Shown here: piece by piece, positions 52,934-61,430 of the stretch
How the letters are laid out: each line of letters begins with the position of its first letter
Position numbering within the stretch: position 1 is the first letter of the stretch
Source: an uncultured Clostridia bacterium
GTDB taxonomy: Bacteria; Bacillota; Clostridia; UBA1381
DNA length: 64,000 nucleotides
NCBI GenBank assembly: GCA_934476675.1
Contig: CAKSOE010000007.1
Coordinates: 58,922-122,921, forward strand
Reading direction: 5' to 3'
Position numbers and translations under genes: made by a program
The notes under the pieces: model-generated
Database searches by the model: none
What the model saw: only the letters and a program-made list of their open reading frames with translations
What the model was told of the DNA's origin: nothing

Positions 52934-53821
52934 ATGAGAATTATTGAGTATATAATAGATGATGAATACAGCGGCAGAAAAATCAAAGATTTTCTTATGC
53001 GCAAGTGTCATATGTCAGGAACGCTTTTAAAGGAGCTGAAACAATACAAGGACGGTATTACTGTGGACGGCAAGCCGCGGTTTGTTGTGGATACGCTCAG
53101 GGAAAACGATATTTTAAGAGTAACGATACATGAAAGCGCATCTGAGAATATCACGCCGGTCAAAGGGGATTTTAATATTCTTTATGAGGACGAGGATATT
53201 ATAGTTGTCGAAAAACCGCCGCATATGCCCACGCACCCGTCGGCAGGTAATTACAGCAATACGCTTGCAAATGCTCTTATGTATTACTGGCGGCAAAACG
53301 GCGAGGAACACGTTTTTCGTGCTGTGAACAGACTGGATAAAGACACATCGGGAGTTATGTGCGTTGCGAAGAATAAGTATGCGCATGCGGTTCTGTGCGA
53401 TGAGATAAAAAGCAAAGCTCTTTGCCGCAGCTATATGGCGATAGTCACGGGAGATGTTACGGAGAACGGAACGGTGGACGCGCCGATTATGCGTGACAGC
53501 GACAGCGTTATAAAACGATGCGTGGGCGGTACAAGCCGTGCCGTTACGCATTATAAGGTCATTGAACGGTATGGAACATATACCTTACTTGCGCTTTCTC
53601 TTGAAACAGGACGTACGCATCAGATACGTGTGCATATGAGCCATATAGGCCACCCTTTGCTCGGCGATTGGCTTTACGGTGAAGAAAATCACTCACTGTT
53701 TGACCGTCAGGCTCTACATTCCTGCAATCTAAGGCTTATTCATCCGGTCACAGAGAAAAAAATGGAATTTTCCTCCGATTTGCCGAGGGATATGAAAGAA
53801 TTTCTGCTTACGCAAAAATAA
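52934..53821 (+). CDS. RluA-family pseudouridine synthase
   Basis: A 295-residue enzyme of the RluA/RluD family that isomerises uridine in rRNA or tRNA. An N-terminal S4-like region (IKDFLMRKCHMSGTLLKEL) is followed by the catalytic domain: VVEKPPHMPTHPSAGN, then the signature AVNRLDKDTSGVMCVAKN with the catalytic Asp near residue 128, and LETGRTHQIRVHMSHIGHPLLGDWLYG. The start ATG at 52934 has GGGAG 11 bases upstream. That site lies inside a perfect hairpin. The exact rRNA target cannot be told; several paralogues are usual in Clostridia. Confidence 0.93.
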   Translation: MRIIEYIIDDEYSGRKIKDFLMRKCHMSGTLLKELKQYKDGITVDGKPRFVVDTLRENDILRVTIHESASENITPVKGDFNILYEDEDIIVVEKPPHMPTHPSAGNYSNTLANALMYYWRQNGEEHVFRAVNRLDKDTSGVMCVAKNKYAHAVLCDEIKSKALCRSYMAIVTGDVTENGTVDAPIMRDSDSVIKRCVGGTSRAVTHYKVIERYGTYTLLALSLETGRTHQIRVHMSHIGHPLLGDWLYGEENHSLFDRQALHSCNLRLIHPVTEKKMEFSSDLPRDMKEFLLTQK

Positions 53822-53984
53822 ATTAAAAAGACTATTGACATCTGCATTTTTTTGCAGAATAGCCGTAATCGCTGCGGCCGGCTATGCCGATTACGGAGCT
53901 GACAGTAATGTTCTGTTCCGCAGCGGCTGTTAAAAATATACAAAGGAGCTGTAAAAAAATCATCTTGTTCTAACCCTCCAAAAA
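53822..53984. other. Structured intergenic region after the RluA-type gene
   Basis: No gene. A short hairpin TCTGCA/TGCAGA lies at 53841-53856. A 9-bp stem CCGTAATCG/CGATTACGG lies at 53863-53871 and 53888-53896, and GCTGCGG (53871-53877) could instead pair with CCGCAGC (53919-53925). A consensus -35-like TTGACA at 53835-53840 precedes this, but a matching -10 is poor. The alternative pairings are suggestive of a structured RNA. Confidence 0.35.
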
Positions 53985-54025
53985 AACAGGCTGTCACAAC
54001 CTTTTCCGGTCGATGACAGCCTGTT
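53985..54025 (-). terminator. Terminator after the XRE regulator gene
   Basis: AACAGGCTGTCA (53985-53996) and TGACAGCCTGTT (54014-54025) form a perfect 12-bp stem. Followed on the minus strand by a T-rich run (complement of AAAAAA at 53979-53984), it ends the ftsH-XRE transcript. It could also act weakly on the plus strand. Confidence 0.85.
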
Positions 54026-54029
54026 TATA

Positions 54030-54296
54030 TTACTTTAACACAAAATCCAGCATACGCAAGGTCTCTTCACGCTTCTTTACCCAATCGGGTTTATCCAAGT
54101 CCGTCAACAGGTAATCTGTCGAAACGTCCAGCGCTTTTGAAAGGTTCACTATCTTCATAAAATTCGGTGTACGTATACCTTTCTCCCAATTTGTAATGCT
54201 CGTGCGCGATACCCCTATCATCTCTGCCAATTCAAGCTGAGTGTATTTTTTATGCTTTCTTGCCACTCTCAGTCTGGTTGAAAAGCCCTTAGGCAT
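54030..54296 (-). CDS. XRE-family transcriptional regulator
   Basis: An 88-residue cytoplasmic regulator with a Cro/CI helix-turn-helix at about residues 10-60 (YTQLELAEMIGVSRTSITNWEKGIRTP, then the LDVSTDYLL cap). It has a short charged tail and no sensor domain. The likely start is the ATG at 54296, eight bases after GGAGG. Two in-frame ATGs lie just upstream. All overlap or closely abut the end of ftsH, so the gene is probably translated from the ftsH mRNA. The target is unknown; regulation of ftsH or of a stress gene is possible. Confidence 0.88.
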   Translation of the reverse strand: MPKGFSTRLRVARKHKKYTQLELAEMIGVSRTSITNWEKGIRTPNFMKIVNLSKALDVSTDYLLTDLDKPDWVKKREETLRMLDFVLK

Positions 54297-56298
54297 TTCC
54301 ATCCCCTCCATCAGTCAACATTTCTTCCGTAGTTGTTTTTTCCTCGTTTTCGGAATTTCTCACGCGGTTGAATATTTCCATAAATTCCTCACCGCTGATT
54401 GTTTCTTTATTTATAAGGAATTCTGCTATTTCATCAAGAGCTTTTCTGTTCTCCGATAAAAGCTTATAAGCCTTATCATGACACTGTTTCAAAACCTCAA
54501 CTATCTCGCGGTCAATATCCGTTTTTGTTTCTTCACTGCAATTTGAAACGTTTCTGCCGTCAAGATATTTGTTCTGCATACTTTCCAGCGCCGCCATGCC
54601 GAATTTATCCGACATTCCGTACATTGTAATCATGTTTCTTGCAAGCGATGTGGCACGTTCAATATCGTTTGAAGCGCCGGTTGTCTGCGTATTAAACACA
54701 ATTTCCTCCGCACAGCGTCCTGCCAGAAAAACAGTTATCTGATCCATAATCTCATCTTTCGACATCAAATAATGTTCTTCTTCCTCCGGCATCTGCATTG
54801 TATAGCCGAGAGAACCCATTGTTCTCGGAACAATCGTTATTTTCTGAACAGGCTGCGTATTTTTCTGCAAAGCCGTTGCAAGCGCATGACCCACCTCATG
54901 GAACGAAACAATGCGCTTTTCTTTTTTGCTCAAAATTCTGTCTTTTTTCTCTTTTCCGGCAATGATAACCTCAACAGCCTCCATTAAATCCTCCTGGAGC
55001 ACTACCTGTCTGCCGCAGCGAACCGCACGCAGTGCAGCTTCGTTTATCATGTTTGCCAAATCAGCGCCGACTGCTCCGCTTGTGGCAAGAGCCATTTCGT
55101 GCAAATCAACCGACGGGTCGGTTTTTACATTCTTTATATGAACCTTTAAAACGTCCTCACGGCCTTTAAGGTCCGGTTTTTCAACAATTATGCGTCTGTC
55201 AAAGCGTCCCGGCCTCAACAGTGCCTTATCCAGCACGTCCGGACGGTTTGTTGCCGCAAGAATAACCAATCCCTTTGACGAATCAAAGCCGTCCATTTCC
55301 GAAAGCAGCTGATTCAGCGTCTGTTCTCTTTCATCATTTGAACTTATCTGGTTATCTCTCGATTTTCCGATTGCATCAATCTCGTCTATAAATATGATAC
55401 ACGGCGCTTTTGACGATGCCTGCTTGAACAAATCTCTCACACGCGATGCGCCGACACCGACAAACATTTCCACAAATTCAGAACCCGAAAGCGAAAAGAA
55501 CGGTACGTTTGCTTCTCCGGCAACTGCCTTTGCAAGCAAGGTTTTACCCGTTCCCGGAGGGCCTACAAGCAGTGCGCCCTTTGGCTGCTTTGCTCCGATT
55601 GCGGTATATTTCGCGGGATTGTGCAGGAAGTCGACTATTTCGTTAAGCGATTCCTTCGCTTCCTCCTGTCCGGCAACATCGTTAAAAGTAACTCCCGTCT
55701 TATTTTCAACGTTATACATTTTGGCATTCGACTGACCTATTCCCATAATTCCGCCGCCGCCCCCCATTTTCTTGGAGACCATCCGCATCACAAATGAGAA
55801 CATCGCAAACATTATCAGCAGCGGTAAAATATATGTCAGGAAAAATCCCAGTATCGGATTATTATCCGGAATATTCGTATAATACGTTATTTTATGCTCA
55901 TCAAGCAGCGGCAGCAGTCTGTCGTCACGGATATATCCCGTACGGTATATATCCCTTGTTTTATCGGCAAGCTGTTTTTTTACCTCGCTTGTATTTACGC
56001 CGAGAGAACCCATGAATTTCAGTATCGAGTTGCTTTCCTCCGGCAGGGTATCCTTCGGCTTTCCGTATATAATGAACTGCTCGGAGCGTATCACAACGGT
56101 ATCGACCTTATCCTCATTAATCATATCCAGAAACTCATTATATGTGATTTCCTGCGTCGTATCCATAGCGGATTCCGATATGAAATAATTGAGAAAAATA
56201 GTCGCGGCTATTGACACGATAAGAAATATTATAATTGGATTTTTCAAAGGCTGGTTATTTTTATTGTTATTTTTCACCGGCTTGACATTTCCTTTCAT
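54289..56298 (-). CDS. ftsH: ATP-dependent zinc metalloprotease FtsH
   Basis: A 669-residue membrane-bound AAA+ protease for quality control of membrane and regulatory proteins. Two transmembrane helices (about 22-42 and 130-155) flank the extracellular part. Walker A GPPGTGKT, Walker B IIFIDEIDAIG and the SRH region (LLRPGRFDR) are present. The zinc motif is HEVGH in place of the common HEAGH. Start uncertain: the ATG at 56298 lies about 12 bases from the expected transcription start and has no ribosome binding site. A GTG at 56277 with AAAGGA upstream is an alternative. Confidence 0.96.
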   Translation of the reverse strand: MKGNVKPVKNNNKNNQPLKNPIIIFLIVSIAATIFLNYFISESAMDTTQEITYNEFLDMINEDKVDTVVIRSEQFIIYGKPKDTLPEESNSILKFMGSLGVNTSEVKKQLADKTRDIYRTGYIRDDRLLPLLDEHKITYYTNIPDNNPILGFFLTYILPLLIMFAMFSFVMRMVSKKMGGGGGIMGIGQSNAKMYNVENKTGVTFNDVAGQEEAKESLNEIVDFLHNPAKYTAIGAKQPKGALLVGPPGTGKTLLAKAVAGEANVPFFSLSGSEFVEMFVGVGASRVRDLFKQASSKAPCIIFIDEIDAIGKSRDNQISSNDEREQTLNQLLSEMDGFDSSKGLVILAATNRPDVLDKALLRPGRFDRRIIVEKPDLKGREDVLKVHIKNVKTDPSVDLHEMALATSGAVGADLANMINEAALRAVRCGRQVVLQEDLMEAVEVIIAGKEKKDRILSKKEKRIVSFHEVGHALATALQKNTQPVQKITIVPRTMGSLGYTMQMPEEEEHYLMSKDEIMDQITVFLAGRCAEEIVFNTQTTGASNDIERATSLARNMITMYGMSDKFGMAALESMQNKYLDGRNVSNCSEETKTDIDREIVEVLKQCHDKAYKLLSENRKALDEIAEFLINKETISGEEFMEIFNRVRNSENEEKTTTEEMLTDGGDGNA

Positions 56299-56316
56299 TT
56301 TATATAATCTTACTGT

Positions 56317-56345
56317 ATTTTAACACGTTTCGCATTTTTTTTCAA
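56317..56345 (-). promoter_or_regulatory. ftsH: ftsH promoter
   Basis: On the minus strand TTGAAA (56340-56345), 17 bases, then TAAAAT (56317-56322). Both hexamers match 5/6. The expected start near 56310 leaves a very short leader before the first ATG. Confidence 0.65.
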
Positions 56346-56404
56346 TATCAAACGGATAATTTAACAGATTTTTTATTATATTAACAAATTCACGATATTT
56401 TAAT

Positions 56405-56432
56405 GTCATGCTCTTGTTTTAAAGAGCATGAC
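56405..56432 (-). terminator. Hairpin terminator overlapping the stop codon of the activase gene
   Basis: GTCATGCTCTT (56422-56432 read on the minus strand), a loop that includes the TAA stop, and AAGAGCATGAC form a perfect 11-bp stem. It is followed by ATTAAAATAT, a weak U tract. The stem begins in the last codons of the upstream gene. Confidence 0.65.
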
Positions 56433-59400
56433 GCTGTAAATCCTCCGGACTTTTAACTGCTTTTTTCTGCGGAACAACTTTATCAAATTCCCTGTCCTTT
56501 TCGAGGTTTTCAAACGCTACCGCCATCATCAGCTTAATACGGTTAATCTGATTGACCTCGCTTGCTCCCGGATCATAGTCAACCGCCACAATATTCGATT
56601 GCGGATACTGACGTCTCAACTCCTTAATCATGCCCTTTCCGGTAACATGATTCGGCAGACACGCGAACGGCTGAACGCACACAATATTCGGCACGCCCGA
56701 ATTTATAAGCTCAATCATTTCGCCCGTCAAAAACCAGCCCTCACCCGTGCAGTGACCAAGCTGAAGCACACTTTTTGCTCCCTCGGCAATTTCCGCAATA
56801 TGTCCGGGCGCTCTTTTTGCGAATTTGGGATTTGCTTTCATCACCTTTTCGGCGTGTTTTCTGAAGCTTTCTATTCCCGTTATCGCAAGATTGCAAAGTC
56901 TTGCCGCAGACGCTTTCGTGCCCAGATTATCACGCTTGAAGTTATTGTTATACAGGCAGTAAAGCAAAAAGTCAGCTAATCCCGGCATAACCGCCTCGCC
57001 GCCCTCCGATTCGATAACGTCCACAATGTTATTATTTGCATCGGGATGGAATTTTACAAGAATTTCACCCACCACGCCTACCTGCGGCTTTCTTACCGAA
57101 TCGTCTATCGGAATTGCATCAAAATCGGCAATTATTTCATCTATTACTTTTTTAAGCTTCAGTCTGCTCCTGTTATTTGCGCACAAATCGTTATAAAGAC
57201 GGTTAAGCCATCTGTTATAAACCTCATTTGTTTCACCCTTGTTAATTTCATACGGGCGCACACGCATGGTAAGCGCCATAATCAAATCGCCCCAAGTACA
57301 AGCTTTTAACAGTCCGCTTACAAGCTTAGGCGTGATTTTAAAGCCGGGATTTCCTTCAAGTCCCGAAACGTTTAACGACACAACAGGAACCTGCGGATAA
57401 CCCGCTTCTTTCAGCGCCTTTCGTATAAATGCGATGTAATTTGTCGCACGGCAGCCGCCGCCCGTCTGCGTAATCATTACAGAGGTATTGTTCGGATCGC
57501 ATTTGCCGCTTATAAACGCATTTATAAGCTGTCCCGTTACCATGATTGAGGGATAGCACGCGTCGTTATTGACACTTTTAAGCCCTGCCTCAACGTCTGC
57601 CGCGTCCGCATGAGGAAGCACCACCGCATTGTATCCGCATGAGCGCATAACCGCCTCGAACATACCGAAATGTGTCGGCGACATCTGCGGAAAAATCACG
57701 GTGTGATTTTTCTTTTCTTTTTCCGTAAATTTGACACGGTTAATCGTGTAATCCTCAATTTTATGCGGAACAAACTTGTTTGCCGCACGTTCTTTGATAG
57801 CCGCTTTAAGCGAACGCACACGTATTCTCGCCGTGCCGAGACTCGACACCTCATCTATTTTAAGCGTTGTGTATATTCTCTCGTGCGACTGCAAGATTTC
57901 CTGAACCTGGTCGGTTGTTACCGCGTCCAGTCCGCAGCCGAATGAATTTAACTGTATCAGTTCCAGAAGCGGATTTTTTATAACCTCCGCTGCCGCCTCG
58001 TAAAGTCTTGTATGGTATGCCCACTGGTCAACCACGCGTATATCACGCTTTAAATGTCCCATATGCGCAACGCTGTCCTCTGTAAGCACCGCAAACCCCT
58101 GGGAAATAATCATATTAGGAATACCGTGATTTATTTCCGGATCTATATGATACGGTCTGCCGGCAAGCACTATGCCGCGGCGGTTGTTGTCTTTAAGCCA
58201 CTGTACCGTTTCTTCGCCTTTTTTGCGTATATCATCCTTAAATTTCTTGAATTCCTCAAACGCTTTATCCGCAGCGGCGCTTACCTCCTCCTTTGTAACG
58301 CCGAACTGCTTCATTGCTTTGCACATCTGACGTTTAAATGACGGTCTGTCGGCAAGATTTATAAACGGATAAATAAAATTCATACCCTCGCCGCGCACCG
58401 CATCCATGTTATTGTAAATCACCTCGGGATATGACGTTACCATAGGACAGTTGAAGTGGTTTCCGGCATCGGAATACTCTATCTGCTCATACGGAACGCA
58501 CGGATAAAAAATCGTCTTTATCCCCTTGTCAATCAAATCCTGAATGTGTCCGTGCACAAGTTTAGCCGGATAGCACGCACTTTCTGACGGTATCGATTCT
58601 ATGCCTTTTTCGTACATTTCGTGCGTACTTCTGCCGGAAAGCCTTACCGCAAAGCCAAGCTCCGTGAAAAACGCAGCCCACAGCGGATAGTTTTCATACA
58701 TATTAAGCACTCTCGGAAGTCCTATAAGACCTCGTGGAGCGTCGCTTTCCTTTAAAACAGGGTATCTGAACACCCTTTTGTATTTATAATCGAACAAATC
58801 AGGCAAATCCTTGTTTGTGTTCTCAATTCCAGCACCGCGCTCACATCTGTTTCCCGATATGAGATTTCTTCCGTCTCCGAAAGTCGTTATTGTAAGCTGA
58901 CAGTGGTTTGAGCATTTCTGACAGCGTGTTAAAGACGTTTCAAACGAAAAATCGTCCAGTTCATTTTCCGCAAGCATATCACATTTCCCGCCGTCCCAGC
59001 GTTCTTTTGCAATCAGAGCGCTGCCGAACGCTCCCATAAGTCCCGCAATATCGGGGCGTATTACATTTTTTTCCGTAAGCAGCTCAAAGCAGCGCAGAAT
59101 TGCATTATTGTTGAATGTTCCGCCCTGAACTACAATATTATCACCCATAAGCTCGGGATCACGCAGCTTTATGACCTTATACAGCGCATTTCTCACAACA
59201 GAATATGACAATCCGGCGCTTATATCACCGACGGTTGCTCCCTCTTTCTGCGCCTGTTTTACGCGTGAGTTCATAAACACCGTACAGCGCGTTCCCAAAT
59301 CAACAGGATTTTCAGATTTAAGCGCTTCCTTTGAAAAGCTTTCGGTGTCAAGTCCGAGTGATTCCGCAAACGTCTGTATAAACGAGCCGCAGCCGGAGGA

Positions 59401-60726
59401 GCACGCTTCGTTAAGCATTATAGACTCAATAACGCCGTTTTTGATTTTCATGCACTTCATGTCCTGTCCACCGATGTCGATTATAAAATCAACGTTGGGC
59501 GAAAAATGATTTGCCGCCTTATAATGCGCAATCGTTTCTATTTCACCCTCATTTATACGAAACGCCTTTTTCAGCAAAAGCTCGCCGTAGCCGGTGGTAC
59601 AGGCATTCGCAATAAACGCCCCCTCCGGTAATTTTGAATATAAGTCTTTTAAAATAGAAATGCCTCGTGTTATCGGACTTCCCTCGTTTTTTCCGTAATA
59701 AGAATAGATGATTTCATCGTTTTCATCGGTAACAACCGCCTTGATTGTCGTCGAACCGACATCAAGTCCCAAAAATACCGGTCCCGACGCTTTTTCTATA
59801 TCGCCTCTTTTTGCAACGTGTGCGGAATGTCTTTTGAAAAATTCGTCCTTTTCACCGTCATCCGCGAAAAGACGGCGCATACGTGTTATTTCCGTTTCCG
59901 TTTCCTTTGCGTTTACAAGCTTATCAAGCAGATTGTCTATATCCGTTTCCGCATCGGTATACATCATCGCCGCGCCGATTGCCACAAACAGCTGTGCATT
60001 TTCCGGCGTTGAAAATGATGTTGCGTTTTCCTTTAACGTTTCCTCAAACTGACGGCGCAGCTGCGGCAAAAAGTGCAGCGGGCCTCCCAAAAATACTATA
60101 TTTCCTTTTATAGGACGTCCCTGCGCCAATCCGGAGATTGTCTGCGTAACAACCGCCTGCAAAATTGAAGCTGCAACGTCCTCCTTTGCCGCACCCTCGT
60201 TTAACAGCGGCTGAACGTCCGATTTTGCAAACACTCCGCACCGCGCGGCAATAGGATAAATTGTTCTGTGCTTTTCGGCAAGTGCATTAAGTCCGTCGGC
60301 ATCCGTCTTTAACAATATAGACATCTGGTCAATAAACGACCCCGTACCCCCTGCGCACGTACCGTTCATACGCTGCTCCAGACCGCCGGTAAGATAGAGG
60401 ATCTTTGCGTCCTCTCCCCCCAGCTCTATAACTACGTCCGTATCGGGCAGATATTTTTTTATTGCGGTTTTGTTCGCAATAACCTCCTGCACAAACGGCA
60501 GTTTAAGCATTTTTGACAATAACAGTCCGCCCGAACCCGTTATAACTACCGTAAATTTTTCCTCTCCGATTGCTTCTTTTACGCGTCCGAAAAGATTTAC
60601 TACCGTATTTTTTATATCCGAAAAATGCCGCAGATACTCTGCAAAATACATTTTTCCTGCATCATCCGAAACTACAACCTTTACAGTTGTTGAGCCTACG
60701 TCTATTCCCATGTGAAGTCTGCTCAT
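56419..60726 (-). CDS. Double BadF/BcrA-type activase fused to dehydratase-like domains
   Basis: A 1,435-residue cytoplasmic protein of the acyl-CoA dehydratase activase-related family. Two ATPase domains of the BadF/BadG/BcrA/BcrD type lie at about 1-290 and 320-580 (HMGIDVGSTTVKV, GLDVGSTTIKAV). Each has a cysteine that can bind the shared [4Fe-4S] cluster (NGTCAGGTGSF, EACSSGCGSF). A CxxCxxxC cluster follows (TRCQKCSNHCQ) near residue 620, then DUF2229 and a 2-hydroxyglutaryl-CoA dehydratase-like part. Related activases inject electrons into 2-hydroxyacyl-CoA dehydratases. The physiological substrate of this fusion is unknown. It stands alone, with its own promoter and terminator. Confidence 0.88.
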   Translation of the reverse strand: MSRLHMGIDVGSTTVKVVVSDDAGKMYFAEYLRHFSDIKNTVVNLFGRVKEAIGEEKFTVVITGSGGLLLSKMLKLPFVQEVIANKTAIKKYLPDTDVVIELGGEDAKILYLTGGLEQRMNGTCAGGTGSFIDQMSILLKTDADGLNALAEKHRTIYPIAARCGVFAKSDVQPLLNEGAAKEDVAASILQAVVTQTISGLAQGRPIKGNIVFLGGPLHFLPQLRRQFEETLKENATSFSTPENAQLFVAIGAAMMYTDAETDIDNLLDKLVNAKETETEITRMRRLFADDGEKDEFFKRHSAHVAKRGDIEKASGPVFLGLDVGSTTIKAVVTDENDEIIYSYYGKNEGSPITRGISILKDLYSKLPEGAFIANACTTGYGELLLKKAFRINEGEIETIAHYKAANHFSPNVDFIIDIGGQDMKCMKIKNGVIESIMLNEACSSGCGSFIQTFAESLGLDTESFSKEALKSENPVDLGTRCTVFMNSRVKQAQKEGATVGDISAGLSYSVVRNALYKVIKLRDPELMGDNIVVQGGTFNNNAILRCFELLTEKNVIRPDIAGLMGAFGSALIAKERWDGGKCDMLAENELDDFSFETSLTRCQKCSNHCQLTITTFGDGRNLISGNRCERGAGIENTNKDLPDLFDYKYKRVFRYPVLKESDAPRGLIGLPRVLNMYENYPLWAAFFTELGFAVRLSGRSTHEMYEKGIESIPSESACYPAKLVHGHIQDLIDKGIKTIFYPCVPYEQIEYSDAGNHFNCPMVTSYPEVIYNNMDAVRGEGMNFIYPFINLADRPSFKRQMCKAMKQFGVTKEEVSAAADKAFEEFKKFKDDIRKKGEETVQWLKDNNRRGIVLAGRPYHIDPEINHGIPNMIISQGFAVLTEDSVAHMGHLKRDIRVVDQWAYHTRLYEAAAEVIKNPLLELIQLNSFGCGLDAVTTDQVQEILQSHERIYTTLKIDEVSSLGTARIRVRSLKAAIKERAANKFVPHKIEDYTINRVKFTEKEKKNHTVIFPQMSPTHFGMFEAVMRSCGYNAVVLPHADAADVEAGLKSVNNDACYPSIMVTGQLINAFISGKCDPNNTSVMITQTGGGCRATNYIAFIRKALKEAGYPQVPVVSLNVSGLEGNPGFKITPKLVSGLLKACTWGDLIMALTMRVRPYEINKGETNEVYNRWLNRLYNDLCANNRSRLKLKKVIDEIIADFDAIPIDDSVRKPQVGVVGEILVKFHPDANNNIVDVIESEGGEAVMPGLADFLLYCLYNNNFKRDNLGTKASAARLCNLAITGIESFRKHAEKVMKANPKFAKRAPGHIAEIAEGAKSVLQLGHCTGEGWFLTGEMIELINSGVPNIVCVQPFACLPNHVTGKGMIKELRRQYPQSNIVAVDYDPGASEVNQINRIKLMMAVAFENLEKDREFDKVVPQKKAVKSPEDLQRHAL

Positions 60727-60802
60727 TCTGTATCCTCCCTGTGAGATTTATGCCATACAGCCAACAGGCTGATGCGAATAAAGTCTAAAATAATCTAATC
60801 TT

Positions 60803-60831
60803 ATTATAGTTGTTTTCTCGTAAATAGTCAA
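60803..60831 (-). promoter_or_regulatory. Promoter of the activase gene
   Basis: On the minus strand TTGACT (60826-60831), 17 bases, TATAAT (60803-60808). It leads into a leader of about 70 bases ending in GGGAGGA before the start codon. Confidence 0.8.
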
Positions 60832-60918
60832 GTACAAAAATTTTTCTCTTTACATTGTTCAATTGACAACGATGGGTGACACTTTTATTAAAAAAAATAA
60901 TTATTTGCCGATGCGCCC

Positions 60919-60947
60919 TTGACAATTCATATAAACCGTGATATAAT
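60919..60947 (+). promoter_or_regulatory. Consensus promoter of the MarR-TauE operon
   Basis: TTGACA (60919-60924), 17 bases, TATAAT (60942-60947); both hexamers are perfect. The start site would lie near 60954, inside the first of two inverted repeats. Confidence 0.88.
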
Positions 60948-60949
60948 AT

Positions 60950-60976
60950 TTCAAAAATGAACTATTCAAATGTGAA
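60950..60976. promoter_or_regulatory. Paired TTCA-N4-TGAA operators of the MarR regulator
   Basis: TTCAAAAATGAA (60950-60961) and TTCAAATGTGAA (60965-60976) are two inverted repeats with the same TTCA-N4-TGAA pattern, 15 bp apart. They cover the transcription start and leader of the MarR gene, which suggests auto-repression. Confidence 0.65.
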
Positions 60977-60993
60977 CTATGAGGTGACGGACT

Positions 60994-61422
60994 GTGAATT
61001 TGAGCATAGAAATTTCAAGAAAGATTTCTCAGGCATACAATGCGATGTGCAAGCCGCTGTGCAAAGAGCTGGAGCTGTCGCAGACAGCGTTTGACATCCT
61101 GATGTTTCTCGGCAACAACCCGAACTATAACACTGCCGGTGAAATAGTGGAAATACGGCGGATTAAGGCCAATCTTGTATCGGTAAATGTTGAAAGGCTT
61201 GTCAGAGAGGGATATCTTCTCAGAAAACAGGTGGTAGGCGACCGACGGAAAACGGGACTGGTATGTACCGATAAAGCAAAGCCGATTATTGACCGCGGGC
61301 GAAAACTTCAGAAAGCCTTTACAGAGAGAATGTTCTTGAATATGGATGATGATCTGCGTAAGGCGTTTTCAGAGGCAACAGACATTATTGAGAAAAATCT
61401 GAACGAGATTTTGGAGGCGTAA
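60994..61422 (+). CDS. MarR-family transcriptional regulator
   Basis: A 142-residue winged-helix regulator that starts with GTG at 60994 after GAGGTGAC. The DNA-binding part is seen as TAGEIVEIRRIKANLVSVNVERLVREGYLLRK (about 48-80) with the wing GDRRKTGLVCTDKAK. Dimerisation helices flank it. It lies 8 bp upstream of a TauE/SafE exporter and has palindromic operators over its own start, so it is the probable local repressor. The ligand is unknown. Confidence 0.92.
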   Translation: MNLSIEISRKISQAYNAMCKPLCKELELSQTAFDILMFLGNNPNYNTAGEIVEIRRIKANLVSVNVERLVREGYLLRKQVVGDRRKTGLVCTDKAKPIIDRGRKLQKAFTERMFLNMDDDLRKAFSEATDIIEKNLNEILEA

Positions 61423-61430
61423 AATAAATT

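Larger units (their letters stand above)
60727..60993. other. Divergent intergenic region with two opposing promoters
   Basis: 267 bp between the activase gene (minus) and the MarR gene (plus). It holds a minus-strand promoter at 60803-60831, a plus-strand consensus promoter at 60919-60947 and two MarR-type palindromes at 60950-60976. Between them is AT-rich DNA containing TCAATTGA. No gene is supported. Confidence 0.8.
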
